Positions 18,748-28,583 of a stretch of DNA of 64,000 nt are shown here, piece by piece. A program made the position numbers and the translations under genes. Position 1 is the first letter of the stretch, and each line of letters starts with the position of its first letter. The DNA is taken from positions 248,001 to 312,000 of the forward strand of contig CANMKX010000001.1 of the NCBI GenBank assembly GCA_947498595.1, in the 5' to 3' direction. Source of the DNA: an uncultured Aquimarina sp. Lineage in GTDB: Bacteria > Bacteroidota > Bacteroidia > Flavobacteriales > Flavobacteriaceae. A model generated the notes under the pieces. It saw only the letters and a list, made by a program, of their open reading frames with translations. It did not search any database and was not told the DNA's origin.

Positions 18748-19716
18748 ATGCCAAAAAAGCGTTTTTCATTATTAATAGAAGAAGACACTCCTATAAAGGA
18801 GCAGCCAGGTACAATTTTAAAAGATAAAAAAGATACAAATGTCAAGCCTACTTTAAGTCTGTTTGATAAAAAAGAAGAGAAAAATATAGAAAGTATTCCA
18901 TTTAAAAGGAAGCTTAATTATTGGTTGATACAAAAAAAAACGCAGCTTCTACATCGTACCTATGGAGTTTTTATCAATTATAACGATCAAAAAAGTACAC
19001 AATATTTATTAGAAGTTAAATGCGAAGGTTTTAAAAAAGGGATTTTTAATTATGTACTCACTCGAAAACAATTTTTTAAAGACGGAAAACAATTAGAAGG
19101 CTTTATGGAACAATTAGCAGAACAAAGTGCTAATTGCTTATATCCTTTAAAGGTAGCTATAAATACTACTGGAGAAATAATAAATGTCTCAAATCAAAAA
19201 GAAATAGAATGTCGTTGGGAAGAGAAACAGAAAGAATTATTAAAACGATACAAAGGAAAACCTTTTTTGGATCATTGTAACAAAATTACCAAAGCAGTAA
19301 AGAGCTCAGATGCTATCTTAAAAAGTTTACGTAATGATGTGATCTATGATATTCTATTTTCAAAGTTATATTTTAATTATACCAATAAGTTTACACAACC
19401 TTTAGAGAGAGAATTTAAATGGTTTTCAGGAGTTCAAAAAATATATTTTGAAGGAAATCAATCCATAAATCCAATATTGAAAGAGAACGGTCGCATGCTT
19501 ATCAATTATAAAGGAGTTATGAAACCTGTCAATACCTTTGATCAAGGAAATATTTCTATAAAACATGAACTTCATGCAAAGGATCACACAGTATTACGTA
19601 TAGATGGGAAATTTAAATACACACGTCAGAAAATAAATAAAACAATAGATTTTAAGATAATCTGGCAAGAAGATATGGATAAAACAGCGGAACGCACGAT
19701 AGAATTTAATAGTTAA
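18748..19716 (+). CDS. T6SS-island protein of unknown function
   Basis: This 322-residue soluble protein has no signal peptide. The N-terminal 60 residues are charged and probably flexible (MPKKRFSLLIEEDTPIKEQ), followed by a mixed alpha/beta region. No known motif was recognised. Its position between an immunity gene and a PAAR-like gene suggests a chaperone or adaptor that loads cargo, but nothing in the sequence proves this. Confidence 0.6.
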   Translation: MPKKRFSLLIEEDTPIKEQPGTILKDKKDTNVKPTLSLFDKKEEKNIESIPFKRKLNYWLIQKKTQLLHRTYGVFINYNDQKSTQYLLEVKCEGFKKGIFNYVLTRKQFFKDGKQLEGFMEQLAEQSANCLYPLKVAINTTGEIINVSNQKEIECRWEEKQKELLKRYKGKPFLDHCNKITKAVKSSDAILKSLRNDVIYDILFSKLYFNYTNKFTQPLEREFKWFSGVQKIYFEGNQSINPILKENGRMLINYKGVMKPVNTFDQGNISIKHELHAKDHTVLRIDGKFKYTRQKINKTIDFKIIWQEDMDKTAERTIEFNS

Positions 19717-19776
19717 AGAAAACAAAACATTAAATACTATAATAAAACATAGTCATGTAATAAATAATAAACATCA

Positions 19777-20262
19777 ATGGGAAAAGCAATAGTATGTCAA
19801 GAAGCAGAATGCGAGTGCCAAAATGGTACTATGCCAGATAAAATTATATCGATAAGCCAGCATAAACAATATGTAAATGATGCTGAAGGTGAAAAAAAAA
19901 TGATTGTTTCTACTATGGATATAGGGCAACCTTTTCAGAAAAAAACTTTTGGACAATGTAAATTACAACCTACACCAAGCGGATATAAACCCTGTCAATC
20001 TATGGTTACAGAATGGCAAGATTTTTACGAAAAAGTTACATTAGACAATGGAGGGAATCCAATTTTAGAGAACAGTAAGGCTACCTGTCCCATTGCAGGA
20101 GCACCATGTATAAGTATTACATTTCATGGGCAAACAGCAGAAGCTACATCAGCTCATGAGGAAGCAGCAGATGAAGAGGTAATGGCGCAAATAAATCCAT
20201 TGGCATGTGAGGATACAAGTACTTTAGAAACAGTTAAACACGAATTAAGCTCAGTAGGATGA
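19777..20262 (+). CDS. PAAR-like protein (DUF4280)
   Basis: This 161-residue protein has cysteines spaced as in DUF4280 (CQEAECECQNG, GQCKL, KPCQSM, ATCPIAGAPC). These proteins act as PAAR-like tips that cap VgrG and recruit effectors. Its TGA overlaps the ATG of the 936-residue gene (position 20259), so the tip and that putative effector are made together. Confidence 0.8.
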   Translation: MGKAIVCQEAECECQNGTMPDKIISISQHKQYVNDAEGEKKMIVSTMDIGQPFQKKTFGQCKLQPTPSGYKPCQSMVTEWQDFYEKVTLDNGGNPILENSKATCPIAGAPCISITFHGQTAEATSAHEEAADEEVMAQINPLACEDTSTLETVKHELSSVG

Positions 20263-23069
20263 AAACAGATATAGTAAATGAATCAGGGGAGGAGTTAAAG
20301 AAAGAGAATGGATATGCTGATAAAGAGATTATAACTGATAACACATCAGTTAGACGAGAGATTTATAAAGGATATTATGTTTATTTAATTCCAAAAAATA
20401 AGGCAGTAAATTTTAAGATTTTAGCATTAAAAGCAATTAATACTGTTGCTACACAAAATAATGTATACTGGATAGCACAACCATATGATAGATTTAAAAC
20501 CAATACATGGTTAAACTTTAAAGTCGGAGGAGTTACAAAAATACACGCCAAAACACTGGCAGAACATCTTACAGATTTAAATAAAAAATCAAAAAAATAT
20601 AAAGATGTAGTATATTCTGAAGAAGACACAAGATTTATAGGGAAACATTACCTCACAGCGCCTTATAAAAAAGATATGGGTAAAGATACCTTTGGGACTA
20701 TTAATTATAAATCGAATAAACTAGGTGCTGGTATCTGGCTAGAAGGAGTTAATTATCGCCCAGGGTGGATGTCTCAAGGAGCATTTATAATAGCGGTTGA
20801 AGATCCTCAAATTATGTCTTTTTATGCAAAAAAAAGAATCAGTACAAAAGATGTAAATACGCAAGAGAAAAACCTGAAGTTTATAGAGAAAAATATCCAA
20901 TCACTAGAAAATGAACTTGAGTATGGTACTATTGTAGATTTACATATAAAATTACATAATGTACCCTATTATGATATACAATTAACGATAACTGCAGATA
21001 ATAAAGAATTAATAAAAGAGGTTATAACAGTAAACCGTAATAGCGATAATCCTATATTGGATTATAATATAGAACAACGTTATGAGCTCTACATAGATCC
21101 CCAATGGATAGAAACATTGAATCATAAAGAAGGAGAAAACAATGAAGATTCTATAAAAAGCGGAAAAATAAGTATAGCCTTAGTCCCTAATCGGGCTATA
21201 ATGCATGCACCATATACCGAGGAGCAAGTAAAGAAATTAAAAAAAGAAATTACTTTTAAAATAAACTATAAAGATGAGTGGGCGATTGATGAGGATGAAC
21301 AAGAATGGATTCCGCAAATAGCAGAGATACAAGAAGCTACATTAGTAAGTCAAAATTATGAGGAATGTGGATTTACAGCAATTAAAATAAAGGATGATTG
21401 TGGCGAATTTTATCTTTTAAAGCAAGCTGAAGGAGGTAGTTTAGAAATAAATAATACCACACCTATACTGGAGTATGTTGCAGGAAATAACACTACATCG
21501 CAAAACGTAACTATAGATTTAGAAGATGTAAAAACAACCGAATGTCAACAAGCAGGCTTTGATAATACTCAAGATGCAAGTAATTCTCACATTGATAATA
21601 CTTTTGATATTACGCACATAGCTACAGACACGGTACAAAGCAAATTATTTGGTAGTATAACCCCTGTAGAGGTAGTGAGCAAAGCAGAAAATAAGTTAGT
21701 ACTCAAGCTATCCTATCCATACCAAGCAGATACCTATCTAGAAGTATTTGCAAAATATATGTTTGGAGCAAAGCATATATCCTATCCAGTACTCATAAAA
21801 AGCTGTAGATATATACGTACACCTATTTTTAAGATCTATCCAGATTTGCAATGGGCAGTACATATAAATTATGCTGCGGCAAAAGTATTATTCTACAAAG
21901 AAGAAAAGGTTGAGCTGATAGAGTTTAACCAGAATCTATATGACTATCTTAAACCCGTAATTGAGTTTTTATATAATAAGGTGATGAAGCCTATAGAAGA
22001 ACTTATAGCAGCACATAAATATTTAGCAAGTAGCAAAAATGAAGACGAATTTAAGTTTTTAAGTGATGATTTAGCAGGCTTGGTTGATAAATTTATAGAA
22101 AGCGAGACCGAAACTATACAATTAGGATACCACCATAAAATTAATGGAGAAGTAATCAATTATGCAACCAAACCACCTCATAATTACTTCTTATACTACT
22201 ATGCTTTTCAATTATCACTAGCCACATTAGCTTTAGACTTAGTAGTCCTTTATTTTATAACGGGTAGAATGAAGCTTAAATCGCTTAAAAAAGCTAAAAA
22301 CTTAAAGCAAGCTATTAAAAAAATAAGCGATAATAATATTAGTTTTACCTATCCTAAAGTAAGCTGTAATTTTGGATATGAGTATGAGCAAATGGCAGAT
22401 GGTAACACAGCATTGATTATACGATTTACGTTACAAGCGAAACCTTTTTTAGGAGTAAGTATTGAAGAAGAATTCACACCAAAAGGAAAGTTAAAGGATA
22501 AATTAAAAGCTAAGTTTTCATTAAGTGTGAATGCCAGTGCCGATATCAATGTAAAATATAATTGCTTGACTAATACATGGAGTCTTAATGAAAATGCTGG
22601 AGATCAAACTAAGGCCTTACACGAAGTAAAACAAAACAAAACGCTTAAGTTTAAAGGTGGGTTAGGTTTTGGACCACCACCACCCGAAGTTAAAAATGGA
22701 GAAGCTTTTATAGAAGGAGATGTAATTCGTACCGATTTGAAAGTTGAAGGAATTGCTGAACTAGAAGGTGAATTAAAACAAGAATATCATTTGGTTGATT
22801 TTGAAGCTTCGTTGAAACTTTCAGGAAAACTAAAATCTTTTATAGGAATTGAACGTATTATAGGTTTTGACAATCAAAAAGGACCTTTTACACAGGAAAG
22901 AATTTATTTTTCAGGTTTACAATACGAATTAAAAGCTGAATATAAAGTTAGTGTTTTGGGATATACTCCTAAATGGCTAAATAATGATATTGATGATAAG
23001 GGAAACTTAATAAGCCCTTTTGATTATAAAACAGAGCGAATGCATATTATGCGATTTTTTAAAAAGTAG
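20259..23069 (+). CDS. large putative T6SS effector
   Basis: This 936-residue protein has no signal peptide and is translationally coupled to the PAAR-like gene. The N-terminal two thirds have no motif recognised here. One strong hydrophobic segment lies around residues 650-670 (FQLSLATLALDLVVLYFITG), followed by a beta-rich C-terminal region (SLSVNASADINVKYNC, FKGGLGFGPPPPEV). A membrane-active toxin is possible. Lipoprotein genes follow directly, and decayed copies of its last 70 codons recur at 24172 and 25383, which is how modular toxin tails with immunity genes behave. The toxic activity is unknown. Confidence 0.65.
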   Translation: MKTDIVNESGEELKKENGYADKEIITDNTSVRREIYKGYYVYLIPKNKAVNFKILALKAINTVATQNNVYWIAQPYDRFKTNTWLNFKVGGVTKIHAKTLAEHLTDLNKKSKKYKDVVYSEEDTRFIGKHYLTAPYKKDMGKDTFGTINYKSNKLGAGIWLEGVNYRPGWMSQGAFIIAVEDPQIMSFYAKKRISTKDVNTQEKNLKFIEKNIQSLENELEYGTIVDLHIKLHNVPYYDIQLTITADNKELIKEVITVNRNSDNPILDYNIEQRYELYIDPQWIETLNHKEGENNEDSIKSGKISIALVPNRAIMHAPYTEEQVKKLKKEITFKINYKDEWAIDEDEQEWIPQIAEIQEATLVSQNYEECGFTAIKIKDDCGEFYLLKQAEGGSLEINNTTPILEYVAGNNTTSQNVTIDLEDVKTTECQQAGFDNTQDASNSHIDNTFDITHIATDTVQSKLFGSITPVEVVSKAENKLVLKLSYPYQADTYLEVFAKYMFGAKHISYPVLIKSCRYIRTPIFKIYPDLQWAVHINYAAAKVLFYKEEKVELIEFNQNLYDYLKPVIEFLYNKVMKPIEELIAAHKYLASSKNEDEFKFLSDDLAGLVDKFIESETETIQLGYHHKINGEVINYATKPPHNYFLYYYAFQLSLATLALDLVVLYFITGRMKLKSLKKAKNLKQAIKKISDNNISFTYPKVSCNFGYEYEQMADGNTALIIRFTLQAKPFLGVSIEEEFTPKGKLKDKLKAKFSLSVNASADINVKYNCLTNTWSLNENAGDQTKALHEVKQNKTLKFKGGLGFGPPPPEVKNGEAFIEGDVIRTDLKVEGIAELEGELKQEYHLVDFEASLKLSGKLKSFIGIERIIGFDNQKGPFTQERIYFSGLQYELKAEYKVSVLGYTPKWLNNDIDDKGNLISPFDYKTERMHIMRFFKK

Positions 23070-23078
23070 AATAGGATA

Positions 23079-24098
23079 ATGAAAAAACTAGAGATAAAAA
23101 TACTCTTTTTGATAATATTTATTAGTATAACAGGATGTATGCAAAATAAGAAAAATAGAAATATGATGAATTTTATAGAAGAATTAAAAGAAACAAATAA
23201 TGCTATTTCTGATAGTCCTATTTATTTATATAATTTTACTTATAGCAATGTAAATATCGAAATATATATTAATGAGCAGCTTTTTCTTAAATCATATTAT
23301 AAAGGAAATGAAGTAGATGATAATCATTTAATAAATCATTATTTAAATAAAGAAGTCCATCAAAAACTAAAAGTAATTGTAAAACCTATTAATGACAAAT
23401 ACTTTAATCAACAATCATATTTTACAATTCATTTATCATCATTACCTGATAGAAAAACTTTTTTTAAGAAAGAATGGAAAGAGAGTAAGAAAATTATAGA
23501 ATATACAACCAATGAGTTTGCAAGAGATGCAAATGGTGCATTTACTAGAGATTCAACAGGAGCAGTAGTAGGATATATCAAAGAAAAAAAATTAGAAGGA
23601 AAATCCTATTTTGAAAAAGAATTTGAGTTTGAAGCAGAAATGCCTTTTGAAAACGAAGCGCTGAATAATAGTAAAGATTTACAAAAAATAGATAAAAAAG
23701 TATTAGAACAAAAAGTATTAGAACAATATCAAAGATTTGTAAATAGCGTTAAAAATAAGGATGAAAAGACTTATTGGGAATTGTATTATCATAAAATAGC
23801 TTATTTCGCTAAAGCTAATTTTTTAACAGAAAATGATATAGAAAATTTAAAGAAAGAAGGAAAGATGTATTATAAAATGATGTCTTACCAACCTATAGAA
23901 AATTACGAAATGGTTTTTTATGATGAAGGACGTTTGGTTTGTTTTGAGAGTAAAAGCAACGAATTGGAGTTTAAAGGTAAATCACCACTTATAGCCACGG
24001 CAGTAAACCCTAACGATCCTAATGATGTGTTTAGAAATCCAATACAATTCTACTTCTATATGCCAAAAGATAGTAATGAATTGAAAATAATGTATTAA
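23079..24098 (+). CDS. lipoprotein, probable immunity protein (family member 1)
   Basis: This 339-residue lipoprotein (signal ending SITGC) has a C-terminal half shared almost word for word with the genes at 24305 and 25594, including ENYEMVFYDEGRLVCFESKS and an identical C-terminus ending PKDSNELKIMY. The N-terminal half is divergent. A variable N-terminus, constant C-terminus and position right after a putative effector suggest immunity proteins tuned to different toxin tails. Confidence 0.65.
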   Translation: MKKLEIKILFLIIFISITGCMQNKKNRNMMNFIEELKETNNAISDSPIYLYNFTYSNVNIEIYINEQLFLKSYYKGNEVDDNHLINHYLNKEVHQKLKVIVKPINDKYFNQQSYFTIHLSSLPDRKTFFKKEWKESKKIIEYTTNEFARDANGAFTRDSTGAVVGYIKEKKLEGKSYFEKEFEFEAEMPFENEALNNSKDLQKIDKKVLEQKVLEQYQRFVNSVKNKDEKTYWELYYHKIAYFAKANFLTENDIENLKKEGKMYYKMMSYQPIENYEMVFYDEGRLVCFESKSNELEFKGKSPLIATAVNPNDPNDVFRNPIQFYFYMPKDSNELKIMY

Positions 24099-24120
24099 AA
24101 AGATAAATTTCAAAAAAGAT

Positions 24121-24150
24121 AAAGCATCTAGTTATACGCCTAGGTGCTTT
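24121..24150 (+). terminator. terminator after immunity copy 1
   Basis: The stem AAAGCATCTAG/CTAGGTGCTTT (11 pairs, one G-T) has an 8-base loop and is followed by TACTATTTTA. The same hairpin recurs at 25340, showing duplication of the whole unit. Confidence 0.65.
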
Positions 24151-24171
24151 TACTATTTTATATTAAAGAGC

Positions 24172-24240
24172 AATAGTTATAGGTTTTGACAATAATCATG
24201 GGGCATTTATATAAGAAAGAATATATCTTCATGATTACAA
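24172..24240 (+). pseudogene. degraded fragment of the effector tail
   Basis: Read in frame, the fragment gives IGFDNNHGAFI, a stop, then ERIYLHDYN. This corresponds to IGFDNQKGPFTQERIYFSG near the C-terminus of the 20259 gene. It is short, heavily mutated and ends before the signal of the next lipoprotein. Confidence 0.6.
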
Positions 24241-24304
24241 TTTAATATCTAAGTTTAATACAAACTAAAATGTAGCATACGTATATTATACAAATTTTCA
24301 AATC

Positions 24305-25315
24305 ATGATAAAACTAAAATTAATTCTATTAGCTTTAATCTTATTTCATGTAGGATGTAAACCACAAAGTAAAGAGAATAAGAATGATATGAATTATAAA
24401 GAACGACTTAGAGAAGTAAATAAAGACGTTGAAGATATAGATAATAAACCATTATATAATTTTCATTATTCATATTCAGGATGTCAAATCGAAATTTTGA
24501 TAAACAATAAGCTTATATTAAAAGAATTTGGGTATAATACTGGTGCTTATTATACTCCTATTAGTATTCATCATCTTTTTGTAAAAGAAAAAACACAAAA
24601 AATAAAAGTTATAGTAAAACCTTTAATTGATGAAGAATTAACTAACCAATCTAGTTTTCGTATAGGGGTTTCTTATTTTAAAAATAGAGCATTACGAAAT
24701 AATTACCATCAAAATGAGGATAGCTTTTTCCTTTTTCAATTCAATACAGATGAGACTATAAATTTTGAAAGTTTTGAAAGAAAAATAAATATTGAAGGAT
24801 TATCTTATTTTGAAAAAGAATTTCAGTTTAAAACTGATGATATCTTTATTAAGAATGATTTTTTGACAAATGCACAAGATTTACGTGAAGTAAATCAAGA
24901 TAGTCTTAAGCAAAAGGTTTTAAATCAGTATAATAAGTTTGCTAATAGTGTAAATAATAAGAAGGAAGAGATATTTTGGGAAAATTGGTATAATAAAACA
25001 AACTATCTGATAGAAGCGAATTATTTAGTTCCAATAAATGAATTAGGTATTATAGATATTGAAAGCATTATTAAAGAAGCGAAAACAATATATACTCAAG
25101 CAAATTTCCCTCTAATTGAAGATAATTATGAAATGATATTTTATGATAACGGTAAACTTGTATGTTTTGAGAGTAAAAAAGAGGATTTAAGGTTAAAAGG
25201 AAAATCACCCTTAATAGGTACGGCAGAACAGCATGATGGTAGTTTGTATAAAAAACCTTTTCAATTCTATTTCTATATGCCAAAAGACAGTAATGAATTG
25301 AAAATAATGTATTAA
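24305..25315 (+). CDS. lipoprotein, probable immunity protein (family member 2)
   Basis: This 336-residue lipoprotein (signal ending LFHVGC) is the most divergent of the three paralogues but has the same ending (PFQFYFYMPKDSNELKIMY) and the ENYEMIFYDNGKLVCFESK block. It is separated from copy 1 by a terminator and a remnant effector tail. Confidence 0.65.
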   Translation: MIKLKLILLALILFHVGCKPQSKENKNDMNYKERLREVNKDVEDIDNKPLYNFHYSYSGCQIEILINNKLILKEFGYNTGAYYTPISIHHLFVKEKTQKIKVIVKPLIDEELTNQSSFRIGVSYFKNRALRNNYHQNEDSFFLFQFNTDETINFESFERKINIEGLSYFEKEFQFKTDDIFIKNDFLTNAQDLREVNQDSLKQKVLNQYNKFANSVNNKKEEIFWENWYNKTNYLIEANYLVPINELGIIDIESIIKEAKTIYTQANFPLIEDNYEMIFYDNGKLVCFESKKEDLRLKGKSPLIGTAEQHDGSLYKKPFQFYFYMPKDSNELKIMY

Positions 25316-25339
25316 AAAAGATAAATTTCAAAAATGATA

Positions 25340-25369
25340 AAAGCATCTAGTTATATGTCTAGGTGCTTT
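25340..25369 (+). terminator. terminator after immunity copy 2
   Basis: The stem is the same as at 24121 (AAAGCATCTAG/CTAGGTGCTTT), with loop TTATATGT, followed by TACTATT. Confidence 0.65.
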
Positions 25370-25382
25370 TACTATTAAACAA

Positions 25383-25597
25383 CAATAGTTATTGGTGTTG
25401 ATAATCAAAAAGGATCTTTTACATAGGGAAGAATTTATTTTTCAGGTTTACAATACGAATTAAAAGCTGAATATAAAGTAGGAGTTTTTGGTTATTATCC
25501 AGAGTTTTTAAATAATGAACATGAAAGTAAAGGAAATCTATTAAAACCATTTGATTATAAAACTAAACGAATGCATATCATGCAATTTTTTAAATGA
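25383..25597 (+). pseudogene. orphan effector C-terminal module with one internal stop
   Basis: This is about 70 codons homologous to the 3' end of the 20259 gene: IGVDNQKGSFT, then an in-frame TAG, GRIYFSGLQYELKAEYK, a variable stretch (VGVFGYYPEFLNNEHES) and FDYKTKRMHIMQFFK with a TGA. That TGA overlaps the ATG of the next lipoprotein (25594), so the coupling of a tail with its downstream immunity gene is preserved although the toxin body is missing. Confidence 0.8.
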
Positions 25598-26586
25598 GAA
25601 AAATGAAAATAAGAATAGCACTAATTATAATTATAATTAGTACGATAAGTTGTGGATTGAATAAAAAAGAAAAAAAAATGAATAATATTGATTACAAAGA
25701 AAAGTTATATGATTTATCTACAAATGAAAGTTTTTTAAATGATTTTCCTTTTTATTTTATTAAAATAAACTCATCGTCAATAAGTTGTAAAACAACAATT
25801 AATAATGTTTTATTTAAAAAATATTATTCTTATTCTAAAGATTTACAAGGTATCCATTTTATTAATCATTATATTAAAAATAAAAATAAAATTAAATTGC
25901 ATATAGCCCCTGTTTATGATACAATTTTTGAAAAAACTAATGATTTTATAAATATAAAAGTATATAAATCTCCTTCAAAAAAAATATATACTGAAGATGA
26001 TTTTTTTACCTCTGCTGAAGAGGTTATAAACTTTGATACTTATGCCCCTAGTAATAAGAAAAAGATAATATATGAAAATATTGAAGGGTTGCCTTATTTT
26101 GAAAAAGAATTTGAATTTGAAGCAGAAATGCCTTTTGAAAATGAAGCGCTGATTAATAGTAAAAACTTACAAGAAATAGATAAAAAAGTTTTAGAGCAAA
26201 AAGTATTAAAGCAATATCAAAGATTTGTAAATAGTGTTAAAAATAAAGATGAAAATACTTATTGGGAATTGTATTATCACAAAGTAGCTTATTTTGCAAA
26301 AGCTAATTTTTTAACAGAAGAAGAAATAGAAGATTTAATTAAAGAAGGGGAGATATATTACGAGAAAATGTCTTATCAGCCTATAGAGAATTACGAAATG
26401 GTTTTTTATGATGAAGGACGTTTGGTTTGCTTTGAGAGTAAAAGCAACGAATTGGAGTTTAAAGGAAAATCACCACTTATAGCCACGGCAGTAAACCCTA
26501 ACGATCCTAATGATGTGTTTAGAAATCCAATACAATTCTATTTCTATATGCCAAAAGATAGTAATGAATTGAAAATAATGTATTAA
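25594..26586 (+). CDS. lipoprotein, probable immunity protein (family member 3)
   Basis: This 330-residue lipoprotein (signal ending TISC) has a C-terminal half nearly identical to that of the 23079 gene, while the first 150 residues differ. It overlaps the orphan effector tail by 4 bases. The sequence directly after its stop (AATAGTTATTGGTTTTTAC) is the start of a further tail remnant that is cut off by the CRISPR array at 26616. Confidence 0.65.
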   Translation: MRKMKIRIALIIIIISTISCGLNKKEKKMNNIDYKEKLYDLSTNESFLNDFPFYFIKINSSSISCKTTINNVLFKKYYSYSKDLQGIHFINHYIKNKNKIKLHIAPVYDTIFEKTNDFINIKVYKSPSKKIYTEDDFFTSAEEVINFDTYAPSNKKKIIYENIEGLPYFEKEFEFEAEMPFENEALINSKNLQEIDKKVLEQKVLKQYQRFVNSVKNKDENTYWELYYHKVAYFAKANFLTEEEIEDLIKEGEIYYEKMSYQPIENYEMVFYDEGRLVCFESKSNELEFKGKSPLIATAVNPNDPNDVFRNPIQFYFYMPKDSNELKIMY

Positions 26587-26615
26587 ACAATAATAGTTAT
26601 TGGTTTTTACAATCT

Positions 26616-27252
26616 AAATTCGTACTTATGTGATGAGTCACAGGTGATGTGCTTTTGAATAAGCAGGGATACAAGTTGTGAATTGCTTGCAAAATTCGTA
26701 CTTATGTGATGAGTCACAGGAATCTACTAGGGTTATCTACTAAGGCTATTGTTGTGAATTGCTTGCAAAATTCGTACTTATGTGATGAGTCACAGGTTTT
26801 TAAACGAAGCCACTATATTTGAGTTAGTTGTGAATTGCTTGCAAAATTCGTACTTATATGATGAGTCACAGGAATTTTGATAATACAGGCGGTTTTCCTT
26901 TGGTTGTGAATTGCTTGCAAAATTCGTACTTATATGATGAGTCACAGGTTAGATCCAGAAAAGCTATTTAATAACGTGGTTGTGAATTGCTTGCAAAATT
27001 CGTACTTATATGATGAGTCACAGGCAAATTTAAGTTTGAAATTTACTAAAATGAGTTGTGAATTGCTTGCAAAATTCGTACTTATATGATGAGTCACAGG
27101 TTTACATCAAGCATATGAGGTTCCCTGTAAGTTGTGAATTGCTTGCAAAATTCGTACTTATATGATGAGTCACAGGTTAACTACTGGGTACGACGAATGG
27201 ACGATCGTTGTGAATTGCTTGCAAAATTCGTACTTATATGATGAGTCACAGG
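26616..27252 (+). CRISPR. type II-C CRISPR array A (1 partial + 8 full repeats, 8 spacers)
   Basis: The 46-base repeats (beginning GTTGTGAATTGCTTGCAAAA, ending GATGAGTCACAGG) start at 26675, 26751, 26827, 26903, 26979, 27055, 27131 and 27207. The leftmost copy (26616-26644) lacks its 5' third. All spacers are 30 bases. Repeats 0-2 read CTTATGTG, repeats 3-8 CTTATATG. The anti-repeat of the tracrRNA at 32808 matches this strand, so crRNAs are read left to right (spacer, then the repeat start). Confidence 0.97.
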
Positions 27253-27312
27253 GTAAATCGCAAAATTCTTAGTATTTATAAGGGTTTTGCGATTTTTTTA
27301 GGATTAAAAAAA
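27253..27312 (+). promoter_or_regulatory. conserved flank (leader side) of II-C array A
   Basis: The 60 bases after the last repeat are identical to those after array B (33706-33765). They contain TTTATAAGGG (27275-27284) and TAGGATTAAAAAAA (27299-27312), both also found in the VI-B leaders. The repeat polymorphisms show that new repeats are added on this side, so it acts as the leader for spacer insertion. Confidence 0.7.
27255..27299 (+). terminator. intrinsic terminator at the end of II-C array A
   Basis: AAATCGCAAAA (27255-27265) pairs perfectly with TTTTGCGATTT (27285-27295) and is followed by T residues. It ends rightward pre-crRNA transcripts before the opposing cas2 gene. Confidence 0.8.
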
Positions 27313-27360
27313 CGCTCTTATTGTATTCAAAAACCTTTTGAAAGTCTCATTTTTTTAATC

Positions 27361-28583
<1,223 letters not shown>

